The translations under genes and the position numbers were made by a program. A stretch of 64,000 nucleotides of DNA. It comes from Paracoccus aminovorans (GTDB lineage: Bacteria; Pseudomonadota; Alphaproteobacteria; Rhodobacterales; Rhodobacteraceae). Each line of letters opens with the position of its first letter. Position 1 is the first letter of the stretch. A model generated the notes under the pieces. That model was not told the DNA's origin and searched no databases. It worked only from the letters and a program-made list of their open reading frames with translations. The stretch is from NCBI RefSeq assembly GCF_001546115.1, contig NZ_KQ955208.1, positions 2,268,496-2,332,495 of the forward strand, given 5' to 3'. Shown piece by piece: positions 48,145 through 57,723 of the stretch.

Positions 48145-49593
48145 CTAAACCGACAGGCACATGTATTTGATCTCGAGGTAATCCTCGATGCCGTAATGGC
48201 TGCCCTCGCGGCCGAGGCCGGATTGCTTGACGCCGCCGAAGGGCGCCACCTCGGTCGAGATCAGGCCGGTGTTCACGCCCACCATGCCGACCTCCAGCGC
48301 CTCGGCCACGCGCCAGACGCGGGACAGGTCGCGGGCGTAGAAATAGCCCGCCAGCCCGAATTCGCTGGCATTGGCCAGGGCCACCGCCTCGGCCTCGGTC
48401 TCGAAGCGCCAGACCGGGGCGACGGGGCCGAAGGTTTCCTCACGCGCGATCTTCATCGAGGGCGTCATGCCGGACAGCACGGTCGGCTGGAAGAAGCTGC
48501 CGCCAAGCGCATGGCGCCCGCCGCCGGTGGCGATGGTCGCGCCGTGGGCGCGGGCGTCGGCGATGTGATCCTCGACCTTGGCCAGGGCCGCGTCGTTGAT
48601 GAGCGGGCCGATCGCGACACCGTCGGCCTGGCCGTCGCCGACCGCCAGCGCCGCGACGCGGGCCGCGAGCTTCTCGATAAAGGCGTCATGCACACCCGCC
48701 TGCGCATAGATGCGGTTGGCGCAGACGCAGGTCTGTCCGGCATTGCGGAACTTGGCGGCCATGGCGCCCTCGACCGCAGCGTCCAGGTCGGCGTCGTCGA
48801 AGACGATGAACGGCGCGTTGCCGCCCAGTTCCAGCGACAGCTTCTTGATTGTGTCCGCCCCCTGCCGCATCAGGATCTTGCCGACGCGGGTCGAGCCGGT
48901 GAAAGTGATCTTCGCGACCTTGGGATTGGCGCAAAGCTCGGCCCCCATGCCGGCGGCATCGAGGCCGGGCACGATGTTCAGCACCCCCGCCGGAATGCCG
49001 GCACGCTCGGCCAGCACGCCCAGCGCCAGGGCCGAAAGCGGCGTGAACTCCGAGGGCCGGGCGACCATGGTGCAGCCCGCCGCCAGGGCCGGGGCGATCT
49101 TGCGCGCCAGCATGGCGTTCGGGAAGTTCCAGGGCGTGATGGCGCCGACGACGCCCACCGGCTGCTTCAGCACAATCAGGCGCTTGTCGGGCATGTGGCC
49201 GGGAATGGTGTCGCCATAGACGCGCTTGGCCTCTTCGGCGAACCATTCGACATAGGACGCGCCATAGGCGATCTCGCCCCGCGCCTCGGCCAGCGGCTTG
49301 CCCATCTCGGCGGTCAGGATGCGGGCCAGGTCCTCCTGGTTGGCCAGGATCAGGTCGTGCCAGCGGCGCAGGATGGCGGCGCGGTCCTTGCCGGTGCGCG
49401 CGGCCCAGGGCTTTTGCGCGGCATGGGCGGCGTCGATGGCGGCGCGGATCTCGGTAATGCCCAGATCGGCCACCTGTGCCAGTTCCCCGCCGGTGGCTGG
49501 GTTCGTCACGCTGAAAACCCGGCGGCCCGGCACATATGAGCCGTCGATGAGGGCACTGGCGGTCAGGAGAGAGGGATCGTTCAGGTCAAGCAT
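48145..49593 (-). CDS. gabD: NAD(P)-dependent succinate-semialdehyde dehydrogenase
   Basis: A 482-aa aldehyde dehydrogenase: PWNFPNAMLARKIAPALAAGCTMV, the general-base glutamate in LSLELGGNAPFIVFDDADLD, the nucleophilic cysteine in FRNAGQTCVCANRIY and EETFGPVAPVWRF. This is close to GabD, which oxidises succinate semialdehyde to succinate. The family-typical start is MLDLNDPSLL at 49593; an ATG at 49665 overlapping the ATPase stop would add 24 residues and couple translation. It is the last metabolic step of the island. Confidence 0.88.
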   Translation of the reverse strand: MLDLNDPSLLTASALIDGSYVPGRRVFSVTNPATGGELAQVADLGITEIRAAIDAAHAAQKPWAARTGKDRAAILRRWHDLILANQEDLARILTAEMGKPLAEARGEIAYGASYVEWFAEEAKRVYGDTIPGHMPDKRLIVLKQPVGVVGAITPWNFPNAMLARKIAPALAAGCTMVARPSEFTPLSALALGVLAERAGIPAGVLNIVPGLDAAGMGAELCANPKVAKITFTGSTRVGKILMRQGADTIKKLSLELGGNAPFIVFDDADLDAAVEGAMAAKFRNAGQTCVCANRIYAQAGVHDAFIEKLAARVAALAVGDGQADGVAIGPLINDAALAKVEDHIADARAHGATIATGGGRHALGGSFFQPTVLSGMTPSMKIAREETFGPVAPVWRFETEAEAVALANASEFGLAGYFYARDLSRVWRVAEALEVGMVGVNTGLISTEVAPFGGVKQSGLGREGSHYGIEDYLEIKYMCLSV

Positions 49594-49661
49594 CGCGGTT
49601 TCCGCTGCGGGCCGGCGCGCGTCACAATCCGGCGGGTTGGAAGGAATTCTGATCTCGGGCG

Positions 49662-50750
49662 TCATTCTTTGGTGAAGGCATGGGCATCCTGCGGCTGCCA
49701 GCGCACATGAAGCCGGTCCCCACGCGAGACGCTGCCCATCATCGGATGGCCGAAGTTCAGCCGGATATAGAGCGGATCGCCCCAGCCGGTGCGGGCGGTG
49801 ACAGCGCTATTGTTGCCCAGGAAAGTCACGTCCTCAATGGTGACGGGCAGCGATGCGCCCTGCGGGCCGGCCGCGTCCGAGAGGTCGATCCGTTCCGGGC
49901 GAAGCATCAGTTCGGCTTTGCCGCCCCGCGCGCCAACGCCATGCATCGGCACATCGGTCAGCACCGTACCATCCGCGTAACGCAGCGTGGCCCGGCCGTT
50001 CTTCACCTCGGCCAGTTCCCCGGTCAGGAAGGCGCTGTCGCCGATGAAATCTGCCACGAAATGCGTGGCGGGACTGGCATAGAGCTCGGGTCCGGTGCCG
50101 ACCTGCTCGATCCTGCCGCGGTTGAAGACGGCGATGCGGTCGGACAGGCGCAGCGCCTCTTCCTGGTCGTGGGTGACATAAAGGATGGTCACGCCGGTTT
50201 GCTGGTGGATGCGGCGGATCTCATACTGGATTTCTTCGCGCAGCTTCTTGTCCAGCGCGGACAGGGGCTCGTCCATCAACAGGACCGGCGGATCGTAGAC
50301 TAGGGCACGGGCCAGGGCGACACGCTGTTGCTGGCCGCCGGACATGTTGGCGGGCATCCGGTCCTCGAACCCGTCCAGGCGCACCAGCGACAGGGCGCGT
50401 TTCACCTTTGTGGCGATCTCGGCTTGCGACGCGCGGCGAACGCGCAGGGGAAAGGCCACGTTCTCGCCCACCGAAAGATGCGGGAACAGCGTGTAGCGCT
50501 GGAACACCATGCCGATGTTGCGCTTGTGGGACGGCGTTTGCAGGATGGACTTGCCGCGCAGCCTGATGTCACCAGCCGTCGGATCCTGGAAACCGGCCAG
50601 GATGTAGAGCGTCGTCGACTTGCCCGAGCCCGAGGGGCCGAGGAAGGTCATGAACTCGCCTTCGCCGATTTCCAGCTCGACATGGTCGGTGGCAACGACG
50701 TCTCCGAAGGTCTTGCGAATTCCGTTGATGTGCAGATAGGGGCTGGTCAT
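49662..50750 (-). CDS. ABC transporter ATPase, PotA-like
   Basis: A 362-aa importer ATPase: Walker [12 protein letters not shown] (about residues 38-48), the Q-loop in [16 protein letters not shown], signature [15 protein letters not shown], Walker [13 protein letters not shown] and H-loop [10 protein letters not shown]. The TOBE domain follows at the C terminus ([10 protein letters not shown]). It energises the PotB/PotC-type permeases encoded upstream, with a 4-base overlap. The substrate class is polyamine-like or another organic cation or acid. Confidence 0.9.
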   Translation of the reverse strand: MTSPYLHINGIRKTFGDVVATDHVELEIGEGEFMTFLGPSGSGKSTTLYILAGFQDPTAGDIRLRGKSILQTPSHKRNIGMVFQRYTLFPHLSVGENVAFPLRVRRASQAEIATKVKRALSLVRLDGFEDRMPANMSGGQQQRVALARALVYDPPVLLMDEPLSALDKKLREEIQYEIRRIHQQTGVTILYVTHDQEEALRLSDRIAVFNRGRIEQVGTGPELYASPATHFVADFIGDSAFLTGELAEVKNGRATLRYADGTVLTDVPMHGVGARGGKAELMLRPERIDLSDAAGPQGASLPVTIEDVTFLGNNSAVTARTGWGDPLYIRLNFGHPMMGSVSRGDRLHVRWQPQDAHAFTKE

Positions 50751-51547
50751 CGGGATTTGCCTTTGCGGATCAGGGCGGCCGCGATCATCAGGACCACGGT
50801 CAGCAGGACGAGAAGGGTCGAGGCGGCGGCGATCACCGGGGTCAGGTCCTGGCGCAACGTGGTCCAGACCTTGACCGGCAGGGTCTGCAGCGTGGGCGAG
50901 GCCATGAAGATTGCCAGCACCACCTCGTCCCAGGAGATCAGGAACGAGAAGATGGCGGCCGAGAACAACCCGTGGCTGATCGCGGGCAGGGTGACGCGGA
51001 AGCGCGCCTCCCACGGGCTGGCGCCGCAGAGGATCGCCGCATCCTCGATCGAAGGGTCGAAGGTTTCCAGCGCGCCCGAGATGGTGATGATCGCGAAGGG
51101 CAGGGCGACGATCAGATGCGCGATGACAAAGCCCACCAGCGTGCCGTTCAGACCCAGCCGCAGGAAGGCGGCGTAAAGCGCGACGGCGATGATGACCACC
51201 GGCAGGACCATCGGGGTCAGGAAGAATCCGCGCAGCACCGCGCGCCCACGGAACCGGCCACGCACCAGCGCCAGCGAGGCCAGCAGACCGATGGCGACGG
51301 AGAGCACCATGACGATGGCGGCGATCTTGGCCGAGGTGAAGGCGGCCTGCAGCCAGCGTGGATCGGCGAAGAGCTCGCCATACCATTTCAGTGTCCATCC
51401 CGGTGGCGGAAAGATCAGCCAGCGCGAATTGCCGAAGGACAGCGCGACGATGAACAGGATCGGCAACAGCAGGAACAGCGCCATCAGCGCGCAGATGCCC
51501 GACAGGATCCAGCGCCAGGCACCCAGCTTGTCGAAATTCATCAGCAT
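50747..51547 (-). CDS. ABC transporter permease, PotC-like
   Basis: A 266-aa inner-membrane permease with six helices and the EAA loop SIEDAAILCGASPWEARFRVTLPAISHG. FLTPMVLPVVIIAVALYA and FSFLISWDEVVLAIFM are typical of the spermidine/putrescine class. Its start overlaps the stop of the other permease by 1 base (TGATG) and its stop overlaps the ATPase start by 4. Confidence 0.9.
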   Translation of the reverse strand: MLMNFDKLGAWRWILSGICALMALFLLLPILFIVALSFGNSRWLIFPPPGWTLKWYGELFADPRWLQAAFTSAKIAAIVMVLSVAIGLLASLALVRGRFRGRAVLRGFFLTPMVLPVVIIAVALYAAFLRLGLNGTLVGFVIAHLIVALPFAIITISGALETFDPSIEDAAILCGASPWEARFRVTLPAISHGLFSAAIFSFLISWDEVVLAIFMASPTLQTLPVKVWTTLRQDLTPVIAAASTLLVLLTVVLMIAAALIRKGKSR

Positions 51548-52383
51548 CAGCGGGCCCTTCCTTCGAACAGGCGCAGTTGCAAGGCGTAAAGCGCCAGGGT
51601 GACGACCAGCAGGATGAAGGCGGCGGCGCCACCCATGCCCCAGTTCAGCAGGCTCTGCACCTGCTGCACGATCAGTTCGGCCACCATCATGTTGGCGGTC
51701 CCGCCCAAGAGCGAGGGGGTGACGAAATAGCCCAGCGACATGACGAAGACCATCAGCGCTCCCGAGGCGATGCCGGGCGTGGCCAAGGGCAGCAGCACCC
51801 GGCGCAACGCCTGCCCCTTGGTCGCGCCGCAAAGCGCGGCAGCCTGCAGGATCGCGGGGTCGATCTTTTTGATCACGCCGTAAAGCGGCAGGATCATGAA
51901 GGGCAGCATGATATAGACCATGCCGATGGTGACGCCGACCAGGTTGTTGGTCAGTTGCACCGGCTGGTCGATGATGCCGGTGGCCATCAGTATCCGATTC
52001 ACCAGCCCGGTCTGTTGCAGCAGCACCATCCAGGCATAGGTCCGCGCCAGCAGGTTGGTCCACATCGACAGCAGGATGATGGCAAAGACCACGGCCGCGA
52101 CGCGGGACGGCATGATCGCCAGTGCCCAGGCCACCGGAAAGGCAATGAGCGCGGTGATCAGGGTGACAAGGCCCGAAACCAGGAAGGTGTTGAAGAATAT
52201 CCTCAGATAGGTGGCCGAGCCGAGCAGCGTTTCATAGTTCTGCAAGCCCGCCACCGGTTCGGTGACCGAGCGGCTGAGCAACCCGGCCACCGGGATCACG
52301 AAGAACGCCAGAAGCAGCAGCAGGGCGGGCATGGCCATGCCAAGACCCGATCCTCGCCGGGCGGGTGTCAGGAAGGACAGCAT
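51547..52383 (-). CDS. ABC transporter permease, PotB-like
   Basis: A 278-aa permease: MAMPALLLLLAFFVIPVAGLLSRS starts the first helix. SMWTNLLARTYAWMVLLQQTGLVNRIL and the EAA loop DPAILQAAALCGATKGQALRRVLLPLATPGIASG mark the PotB type. It forms the transmembrane channel with the PotC-like partner. It lies 67 bases after the binding-protein gene. Confidence 0.9.
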   Translation of the reverse strand: MLSFLTPARRGSGLGMAMPALLLLLAFFVIPVAGLLSRSVTEPVAGLQNYETLLGSATYLRIFFNTFLVSGLVTLITALIAFPVAWALAIMPSRVAAVVFAIILLSMWTNLLARTYAWMVLLQQTGLVNRILMATGIIDQPVQLTNNLVGVTIGMVYIMLPFMILPLYGVIKKIDPAILQAAALCGATKGQALRRVLLPLATPGIASGALMVFVMSLGYFVTPSLLGGTANMMVAELIVQQVQSLLNWGMGGAAAFILLVVTLALYALQLRLFEGRAR

Positions 52384-52450
52384 CGGTCACCTCAGCAGAA
52401 AGAGACGGGATGGCGCAGCCCGCGAAAGCGGACTGCGGCGAAGCAGTGGA

Positions 52451-53464
52451 TCACTCGGCCTGCCAGGCATACCAGCGGTTGCCGATCTCATCGCGATGCT
52501 CGGCCCAATAGGCCATGTCGGCGTTGATCTGGTTGGCGGTCTGCGCGTCGGGCAGGGTGGCGCGCAGATCGGCCTCCATCAGCGAGGGCGAGTCGAGGTT
52601 GATCGGGGCATAGCCGGTCTTGGTCGCGAAATCCGCCTGTGCCTTGGCGCTGGTCGCCTCGGCGATGAAGGCCATGGCGGCCTCCTTGTTCCTGGCGCCC
52701 TTGGGCACGACCAGGGCGTCGGCGGCGGTGATGTTGTCCTGCCAGCTGATGCCGACCGGCATCCCGTCCGCTTGCAGCGCGGCAAGGCGGCCGTTCCAGA
52801 ACAGGCCGATCGGCGCTTCGCCCGAGGCCAGCAACTGCTGGCTTTGCGCGCCGCCTTCCCACCAGATGATGCTGGACTTGATCGTGTCCAACTTCTTGAA
52901 GGCGCGATCTAGGTCGAGCGGATACAACTGGTTGGCCGGCACGCCGTCGGCCAGCAGCGCCGCCTCGATCACGCCGGGGGCGGACCATTTGTAGAAGGTG
53001 CGCTTGCCGGGGAATTTCGCGGTGTCGAACAGGTCGGCCATGGTCTGCGGCTGCGCTTCACCCGAGAAATTCGCCGGATTGAAGCCGATCACGAAGGAAT
53101 AATAGAACGAGCCCACCGCGTAATCCGACACGAAGCGCGGGTCGAGCTTGGCCTTGTCGATGACGCCGAAATCCAGCGGCTCCAGCAGCCCGGCCTTTCC
53201 GGCCTGAAGCGCCCAGTCGAATTCGGTATCGACGACATCCCAGGCGACCGCGCCCGCCTCGACCATGGCCTTGATCTTGCCGTAATCGGTCGGCCCGTCC
53301 TGAAGGACGGCGGTGCCGGATTTTTCGGTGAAGGGCGCGGCCCAGAACTCCGTCTGCGCATCCTGCGTGGTGCCGCCCCAGGATGTGAAGACCATCTGCT
53401 GGGCGTTGGCTGCGCTGGCCGCCATGGCGACGAATGCGACTGCGAGAAGCGATTTCATTTGCAT
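52451..53464 (-). CDS. Periplasmic solute-binding protein, PotD-like
   Basis: A 337-aa protein with a cleavable signal (LLAVAFVAMAASAANAQQ). The PotD/type-2 binding fold follows: MVFTSWGGTTQDAQTEFWAAPFTEKSG, WDVVDTEFDWALQAGKAGLLEPLDF, IIWWEGGAQSQQLLASGEAPIGLFWNGR. It captures the island's substrate and delivers it to the permeases. The mature start and the tryptophan-rich pocket resemble polyamine or GABA binders, but the ligand is not predictable. Confidence 0.88.
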   Translation of the reverse strand: MQMKSLLAVAFVAMAASAANAQQMVFTSWGGTTQDAQTEFWAAPFTEKSGTAVLQDGPTDYGKIKAMVEAGAVAWDVVDTEFDWALQAGKAGLLEPLDFGVIDKAKLDPRFVSDYAVGSFYYSFVIGFNPANFSGEAQPQTMADLFDTAKFPGKRTFYKWSAPGVIEAALLADGVPANQLYPLDLDRAFKKLDTIKSSIIWWEGGAQSQQLLASGEAPIGLFWNGRLAALQADGMPVGISWQDNITAADALVVPKGARNKEAAMAFIAEATSAKAQADFATKTGYAPINLDSPSLMEADLRATLPDAQTANQINADMAYWAEHRDEIGNRWYAWQAE

Positions 53465-53519
53465 TGTCAGTCTCCACTGTTGGTTGGTTGCGATTGTTGC
53501 CCGGCTTGTCCGGGTTCGT

Positions 53520-54986
53520 TCAGCGCATCACGAAAGGGTCGGGGATCGGCGCGTCCGAGGTCCGCAGCCACACCGTCTTGACGGTCGTATAGTCCAGCGC
53601 CGCCGCCAGCCCGCCCTCGCGGCCGTGTCCGGACAGGCCATGGCCGCCAAAGGGCGCAATGGGCGAGACGGCGCGATAGGTGTTGACCCAGACCACGCCG
53701 GCGCGGATGCCGCGGATCATCCGGTGCGCCCGCGTCAGGTCGCGGGTAAAGACGCCCGAGGCCAGGCCATAGGGCGTGCCGTTGGCGATGCGCAGCGCGT
53801 CTTCCTCGGTGTCGAAGCCGACGACGGAAAGCACCGGGCCGAACAGCTCTTGGGTTACGCAGGGCGCATCGGGCACGGCGCTGCAATCAAGGATCGTCGG
53901 CGGGTAATAGAAGCCCTCGCCCTCTGGCGACTGCCCGCCGGTGACCAGCCTGGCCCCGACGGCGACCGATGCGGCGACGATGTCATCGATCCGGGCGCGC
54001 TGGCGCAGGCTGCAAAGCGGCCCGACCTCGGTGGCCATGTCGCCCGGGGCGCCGATGCGCACCGCCTCGGCCTTGGCCTTGAGCCGCGCAAGCATTTCGT
54101 CCTTGATGCCGTTCTGCACCAGCAGGCGCGAGCCGGCGACGCAGCTTTGACCCGTCGCGGCGAAGATGCCGGCGACCTGGGCATTGGCGGCGCTGTCCAG
54201 ATCGGCGTCCTCGAAGACGATAAAGGGCGATTTGCCGCCCAGCTCCAGCGAGGTGCGCGCCAGGTTCTCGGCCGAAGCGCGCACGATATGGCGCGCGGTT
54301 TCCGGCCCGCCGGTGAAGGCGATATGGGCAGCCAGAGGATGGGTGGTCAGCGACTTGCCCGCCTCGGGTCCGCCGGTCAGGACGTTGACGACGCCGGGCG
54401 GGAAGCCGGTTTGGTGAACCAGCTGCGCGAATGCCAGCAGCGGCGCGGGCCCGTCCTCGCTCGCCTTCAGCACCACGGTGCAGCCGGCGGCCAGGGCCGG
54501 CCCCAGCTTGACAGCCGACAGGAACAGCTGGCTGTTCCAAGGCACGATGGCAGCGACGACCCCGATGGGCTCGCGCCGCAGCCATACCTCCATGTCGGGC
54601 TTGTCGATGGGCAGGTGCGCGCCCTCGATCTTGTCCGCGAGACCGGCATAATAACGATAATACTCGGCCACATACGCGATCTGCGCGCTGGTCTCGCGGA
54701 TGATTTTCCCGGTGTCCCGGGTTTCCAGCTCGGCAAGGCGCGGAGCCGCCTCGGCCACTAGGTCGGCCAGCCGCAGCAGCAGCTTGCCGCGCGCGCTGGC
54801 GGTCAGCCCCGCCCATTCCGGGTCGTGGAAGGCCCGATGGGCCGCACGAACGGCGCGATCGACATCCGCCGCGCTTGCATCGGGCATTCTGGCCCAAGGC
54901 GTGCCGGTGGCAGGATCGAGACTGTCGAAGCCGCCCGCCCCGTCCTCGAAGGCGCCGTCGATATAATGCTGGAACCTTTCCATCAC
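53520..54986 (-). CDS. NAD-dependent aldehyde dehydrogenase
   Basis: A 488-aa aldehyde dehydrogenase: IVPWNSQLFLSAVKLGPALAAGCTVV, base glutamate in TSLELGGKSPFIVFEDADLD, catalytic cysteine in FAATGQSCVAGSRLL and TQELFGPVLSVVGF. It is closer to the betaine/hydroxymuconic/aromatic aldehyde group than the GabD-type gene in the same run. It probably oxidises the first aldehyde released by the monooxygenase. It overlaps the monooxygenase gene by 4 bases. Confidence 0.9.
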   Translation of the reverse strand: MMERFQHYIDGAFEDGAGGFDSLDPATGTPWARMPDASAADVDRAVRAAHRAFHDPEWAGLTASARGKLLLRLADLVAEAAPRLAELETRDTGKIIRETSAQIAYVAEYYRYYAGLADKIEGAHLPIDKPDMEVWLRREPIGVVAAIVPWNSQLFLSAVKLGPALAAGCTVVLKASEDGPAPLLAFAQLVHQTGFPPGVVNVLTGGPEAGKSLTTHPLAAHIAFTGGPETARHIVRASAENLARTSLELGGKSPFIVFEDADLDSAANAQVAGIFAATGQSCVAGSRLLVQNGIKDEMLARLKAKAEAVRIGAPGDMATEVGPLCSLRQRARIDDIVAASVAVGARLVTGGQSPEGEGFYYPPTILDCSAVPDAPCVTQELFGPVLSVVGFDTEEDALRIANGTPYGLASGVFTRDLTRAHRMIRGIRAGVVWVNTYRAVSPIAPFGGHGLSGHGREGGLAAALDYTTVKTVWLRTSDAPIPDPFVMR

Positions 54987-56020
54987 GCGAAGACCGGCAT
55001 GACGTCGCGGATGAAGCGTTCAAGCGAAGCGCGCTTGCGCTCGAAGCTCATGCCGCTGTCGATCCAGAAGCTGAACTCGTCATAGCCAAGCGCCTCGTAG
55101 GATTTGATACGCTCGATGACCTCCGGCGCTTCGCCGACGATCTGGTTCTTGCGCATTGCCTCGGGCGAATAGAGGGGGTGCTTCGCGGCCTCGGCGGGGG
55201 TGATCGTCTCGATCAGGCCCATCGAAATCGGCTTCTCGTTTTTGAACCAGGCACCGAAATAGTTGTAGAACATGTTCAGCTCTTCGGCGCCGCGCTGCGC
55301 ATCCTCCTCGCTGTCGGCGACATAGGTGTGGCGCAGGACCATGATCTTTGGGCGCGGCCGGTCGGAGTGCTTCTCGCAGGCGGCGTTGAAACGCTCCATC
55401 AGGCTTACGACTTCCTCGTCGCCCAGATGCAGCGGCGTGACCTGGACGTTGCAGCCGTGTTCGACCGCGAATTCGTGGCTGTTCGGATCGCGTGCCGCGA
55501 CCCAGATCGGCGGATGCGGCTGCTGCACCGGCAAGGGGGACGAAGTGGTCCGGGGGAATTGCCAGAATTCGCCCTGATGCTCGTAGTCGCCCTGCCAGAG
55601 TTTCTGGATCGCAGGAATCAGCTCGCGCATCCGCTGGCCCGCGCCCCAGGCGTCAAGCCCCGGCAGCATCCGCTCATATTCGAAGCCGTAGGCACCGCGG
55701 GCGATGCCCAGGTCGAGCCGGCCCCCGGTGATGAGGTCGGTCATCGCTGCCTCGCCGGCCAGCCGGATCGGGTGCCAGAAGGGCGCGATCACCGTTCCGG
55801 TGCCCAGACGCACGTTCTTGGTCTGCCGGGCAATGTCGACCAGGTTCAGGAACGGGTTCGGCGAGATGGTGAAGTTCATGCCGTGATGCTCGCCGGTCCA
55901 GATGGCATGCATCCCGCCTTCGTCGGCGATCCGGCAAAGCTCCAGCATCTCCTGATAGAGCTTCTTCTGGTCCTCGTCTGGCGAGACGCGCTCCATATGG
56001 ATGAAGAGTGAGAATTTCAT
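54983..56020 (-). CDS. Luciferase-like (LLM) flavin-dependent monooxygenase
   Basis: A 345-aa TIM-barrel flavoprotein: MKFSLFIHMERVSPDEDQKKLY, ICRIADEGGMHAIWTGEHHG, NVRLGTGTVIAPFWHPIRLAGEAAMTDLITGGRLDLGIARGAYGFEYE and HPPIWVAARDPNSHEFAVEHGCNV. This is the group containing RutA and related ring-opening monooxygenases, which use reduced FMN and oxygen. Reduced flavin would come from the fused reductase encoded immediately upstream with a 4-base overlap. Confidence 0.92.
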   Translation of the reverse strand: MKFSLFIHMERVSPDEDQKKLYQEMLELCRIADEGGMHAIWTGEHHGMNFTISPNPFLNLVDIARQTKNVRLGTGTVIAPFWHPIRLAGEAAMTDLITGGRLDLGIARGAYGFEYERMLPGLDAWGAGQRMRELIPAIQKLWQGDYEHQGEFWQFPRTTSSPLPVQQPHPPIWVAARDPNSHEFAVEHGCNVQVTPLHLGDEEVVSLMERFNAACEKHSDRPRPKIMVLRHTYVADSEEDAQRGAEELNMFYNYFGAWFKNEKPISMGLIETITPAEAAKHPLYSPEAMRKNQIVGEAPEVIERIKSYEALGYDEFSFWIDSGMSFERKRASLERFIRDVMPVFA

Positions 56021-57723
56021 GCCTCTGCTCCCTGCTTATGCGTGACCTGGCCTTCGATGTGCGAGCCGAAATAGACGCCGTAATTGCCAAGCCGTGATTC
56101 CGCCGCCAGCCGGTCCAGCATTGATCGTGTAGCCGGATCGCCGACGGATTTCAGATGGTCCGGTTCCAGCGGGACAAAGCGTCCCTGCCGGGCATCGGTC
56201 GAGGTTGCCGGGCAGCGGAAGGCGATGTGCTGGCGGCCGGGCGCCGCGCCGTCGTAGACGGCATAGATCTCGCCCGGCGCGGCATCGGGGGCGATATCGC
56301 GCAAAAGCTGCGTCAAGGCGGCTTGCACGCCCTCGCGCCCGACCCGAGCCTCGGGCAGCGCAAGCCCGCCCTGTCCGTCCTCGACCAGCAGGACTTCGCC
56401 CCAGGCCTCGACGATGGCAGCTATCATCACGTCAGGGCCGGTTGGCAACTGGGCGGCGGTTTGGGCGGGCGTGATATAGGCGCCGCGATAATATCCTAAG
56501 CCGGGTTCCTGCGAGGCGGCAAAGCCTTTGATCTCGCCGATCAGGATGGCGTGATCGCCCGCTTCCACCAGTTGCGAAAGCCGGCAGTCGAACCAGGCCG
56601 AGACACCTGAGAACACCGGCGATCCTGCCGGGCCGGGCGACCACTTGACCGAGGCAAAGCGATCCTCGACCGGGCGGGCGAAAGTGCCCGACACGTCTTT
56701 CTGGCTTTCCGCCAGCACATTGATCGCAAAATGGCCCGCATTCACGAAATGCCCGAAATTGCGCGAGGTCTTGGCGATCGAGACCAGCAGGAGCGGGGGA
56801 TCCAGCGAAACCGAAGAAAAGGAATTGGCGGTGAAACCCAACGGCACGCCTTCCGACGTAGTGGTCACGACCGTCACGCCGGTCATGAAGCAGCCGAAGG
56901 CGTCGCGAAGCGCGCGAGGATCGAATGGCGTCATGTTGGTTTCGTCCCATCTGAGCCAGTTTGTCAGGGCATCGTTCACGATGTAGGGCGCCGTCATGTT
57001 CACCATGTGGCGGTGCCCGGCAACGATCAGCGCACGGCCCAAGGGGATCACATTGGCCATCTCGTGGCTCATCTGCGCGCTGGAGTTGCGATCGCCATCA
57101 CCGGTCAGCACGAGCGTTGGGCAGGCGATTTCGGCCAGCCGGTCGGCATAAACCGAATCGCCCTCGGCGAAGGCGCGGTAAGCCGTGGCGTAACCTTGTG
57201 GGTCGATACCTTCCAGCCAGTGCGCCACCTTGTTACGGATGGCGACCTGATTGGCACCGAACCAGCGGATCAGCGGTGCCTCGTTGTCACCCTCACCGCG
57301 TGCGATCTCGTCTGCGCGGGCCAGGACGGCGGCGCGAGCTTCGGGCGAGCGGCGGTGAACCGCGTTGAGCAATGCCAGCCGCCTGACCAAGTCGGGGCGC
57401 TCGACCACCAGGCCCGCCGCGACCAGCGCGCCCATGGAATGGCCGACCAGGTTGACCGGGCCCAGCTCCAGCGCCTCGACCAGTTGCGCTGCCCAGGCGA
57501 CGAAATCGGGCAGGCGTGCAGCCGCCGGCAGCGGGGACGAAACGCCATGCCCCGGCATGTCCACCGCGATGACATGGTGATGCGCCGACAGGGCGGCCAT
57601 CTGCGGCTCCCAGGCCTCGGCCCGCATGCCGACGCCATGGATCAGCAGCAAGGGCTCACCGCGCCCGGCCTCGATCAGCCGGACGGTGGCGCCGTCAGAC
57701 AGCGGCAGGGTTCGAGACATCAT
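56017..57723 (-). CDS. Alpha/beta-hydrolase fused to flavin reductase and a Nudix-like tail
   Basis: A single 568-aa frame with three parts. Residues 1-262 are an alpha/beta-hydrolase (PLLLIHGVGM, nucleophile Ser96 in GHSMGA, late histidine in GHRHMVNM). Residues 264-430 are a RutF/HpaC-type flavin reductase beginning MTPFDPRALRDAFGCFMTGVTVVTT, with GFTANSFSSVSLDPPLLLVSIAK. Residues 430-568 are Nudix-like (MIAAIVEAWGEVLLVEDGQGGLALPEARV) but without a complete Nudix box. It would supply reduced FMN to the adjacent monooxygenase and hydrolyse its product. An internal ATG at 56934 begins the reductase part. Confidence 0.85.
   Translation of the reverse strand: MMSRTLPLSDGATVRLIEAGRGEPLLLIHGVGMRAEAWEPQMAALSAHHHVIAVDMPGHGVSSPLPAAARLPDFVAWAAQLVEALELGPVNLVGHSMGALVAAGLVVERPDLVRRLALLNAVHRRSPEARAAVLARADEIARGEGDNEAPLIRWFGANQVAIRNKVAHWLEGIDPQGYATAYRAFAEGDSVYADRLAEIACPTLVLTGDGDRNSSAQMSHEMANVIPLGRALIVAGHRHMVNMTAPYIVNDALTNWLRWDETNMTPFDPRALRDAFGCFMTGVTVVTTTSEGVPLGFTANSFSSVSLDPPLLLVSIAKTSRNFGHFVNAGHFAINVLAESQKDVSGTFARPVEDRFASVKWSPGPAGSPVFSGVSAWFDCRLSQLVEAGDHAILIGEIKGFAASQEPGLGYYRGAYITPAQTAAQLPTGPDVMIAAIVEAWGEVLLVEDGQGGLALPEARVGREGVQAALTQLLRDIAPDAAPGEIYAVYDGAAPGRQHIAFRCPATSTDARQGRFVPLEPDHLKSVGDPATRSMLDRLAAESRLGNYGVYFGSHIEGQVTHKQGAEA

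Noticed and set aside
48196..49539. 447-codon plus-strand open frame opposite gabD
   Set aside because: Mirror frame of a well-conserved aldehyde dehydrogenase; no start signal or domain.
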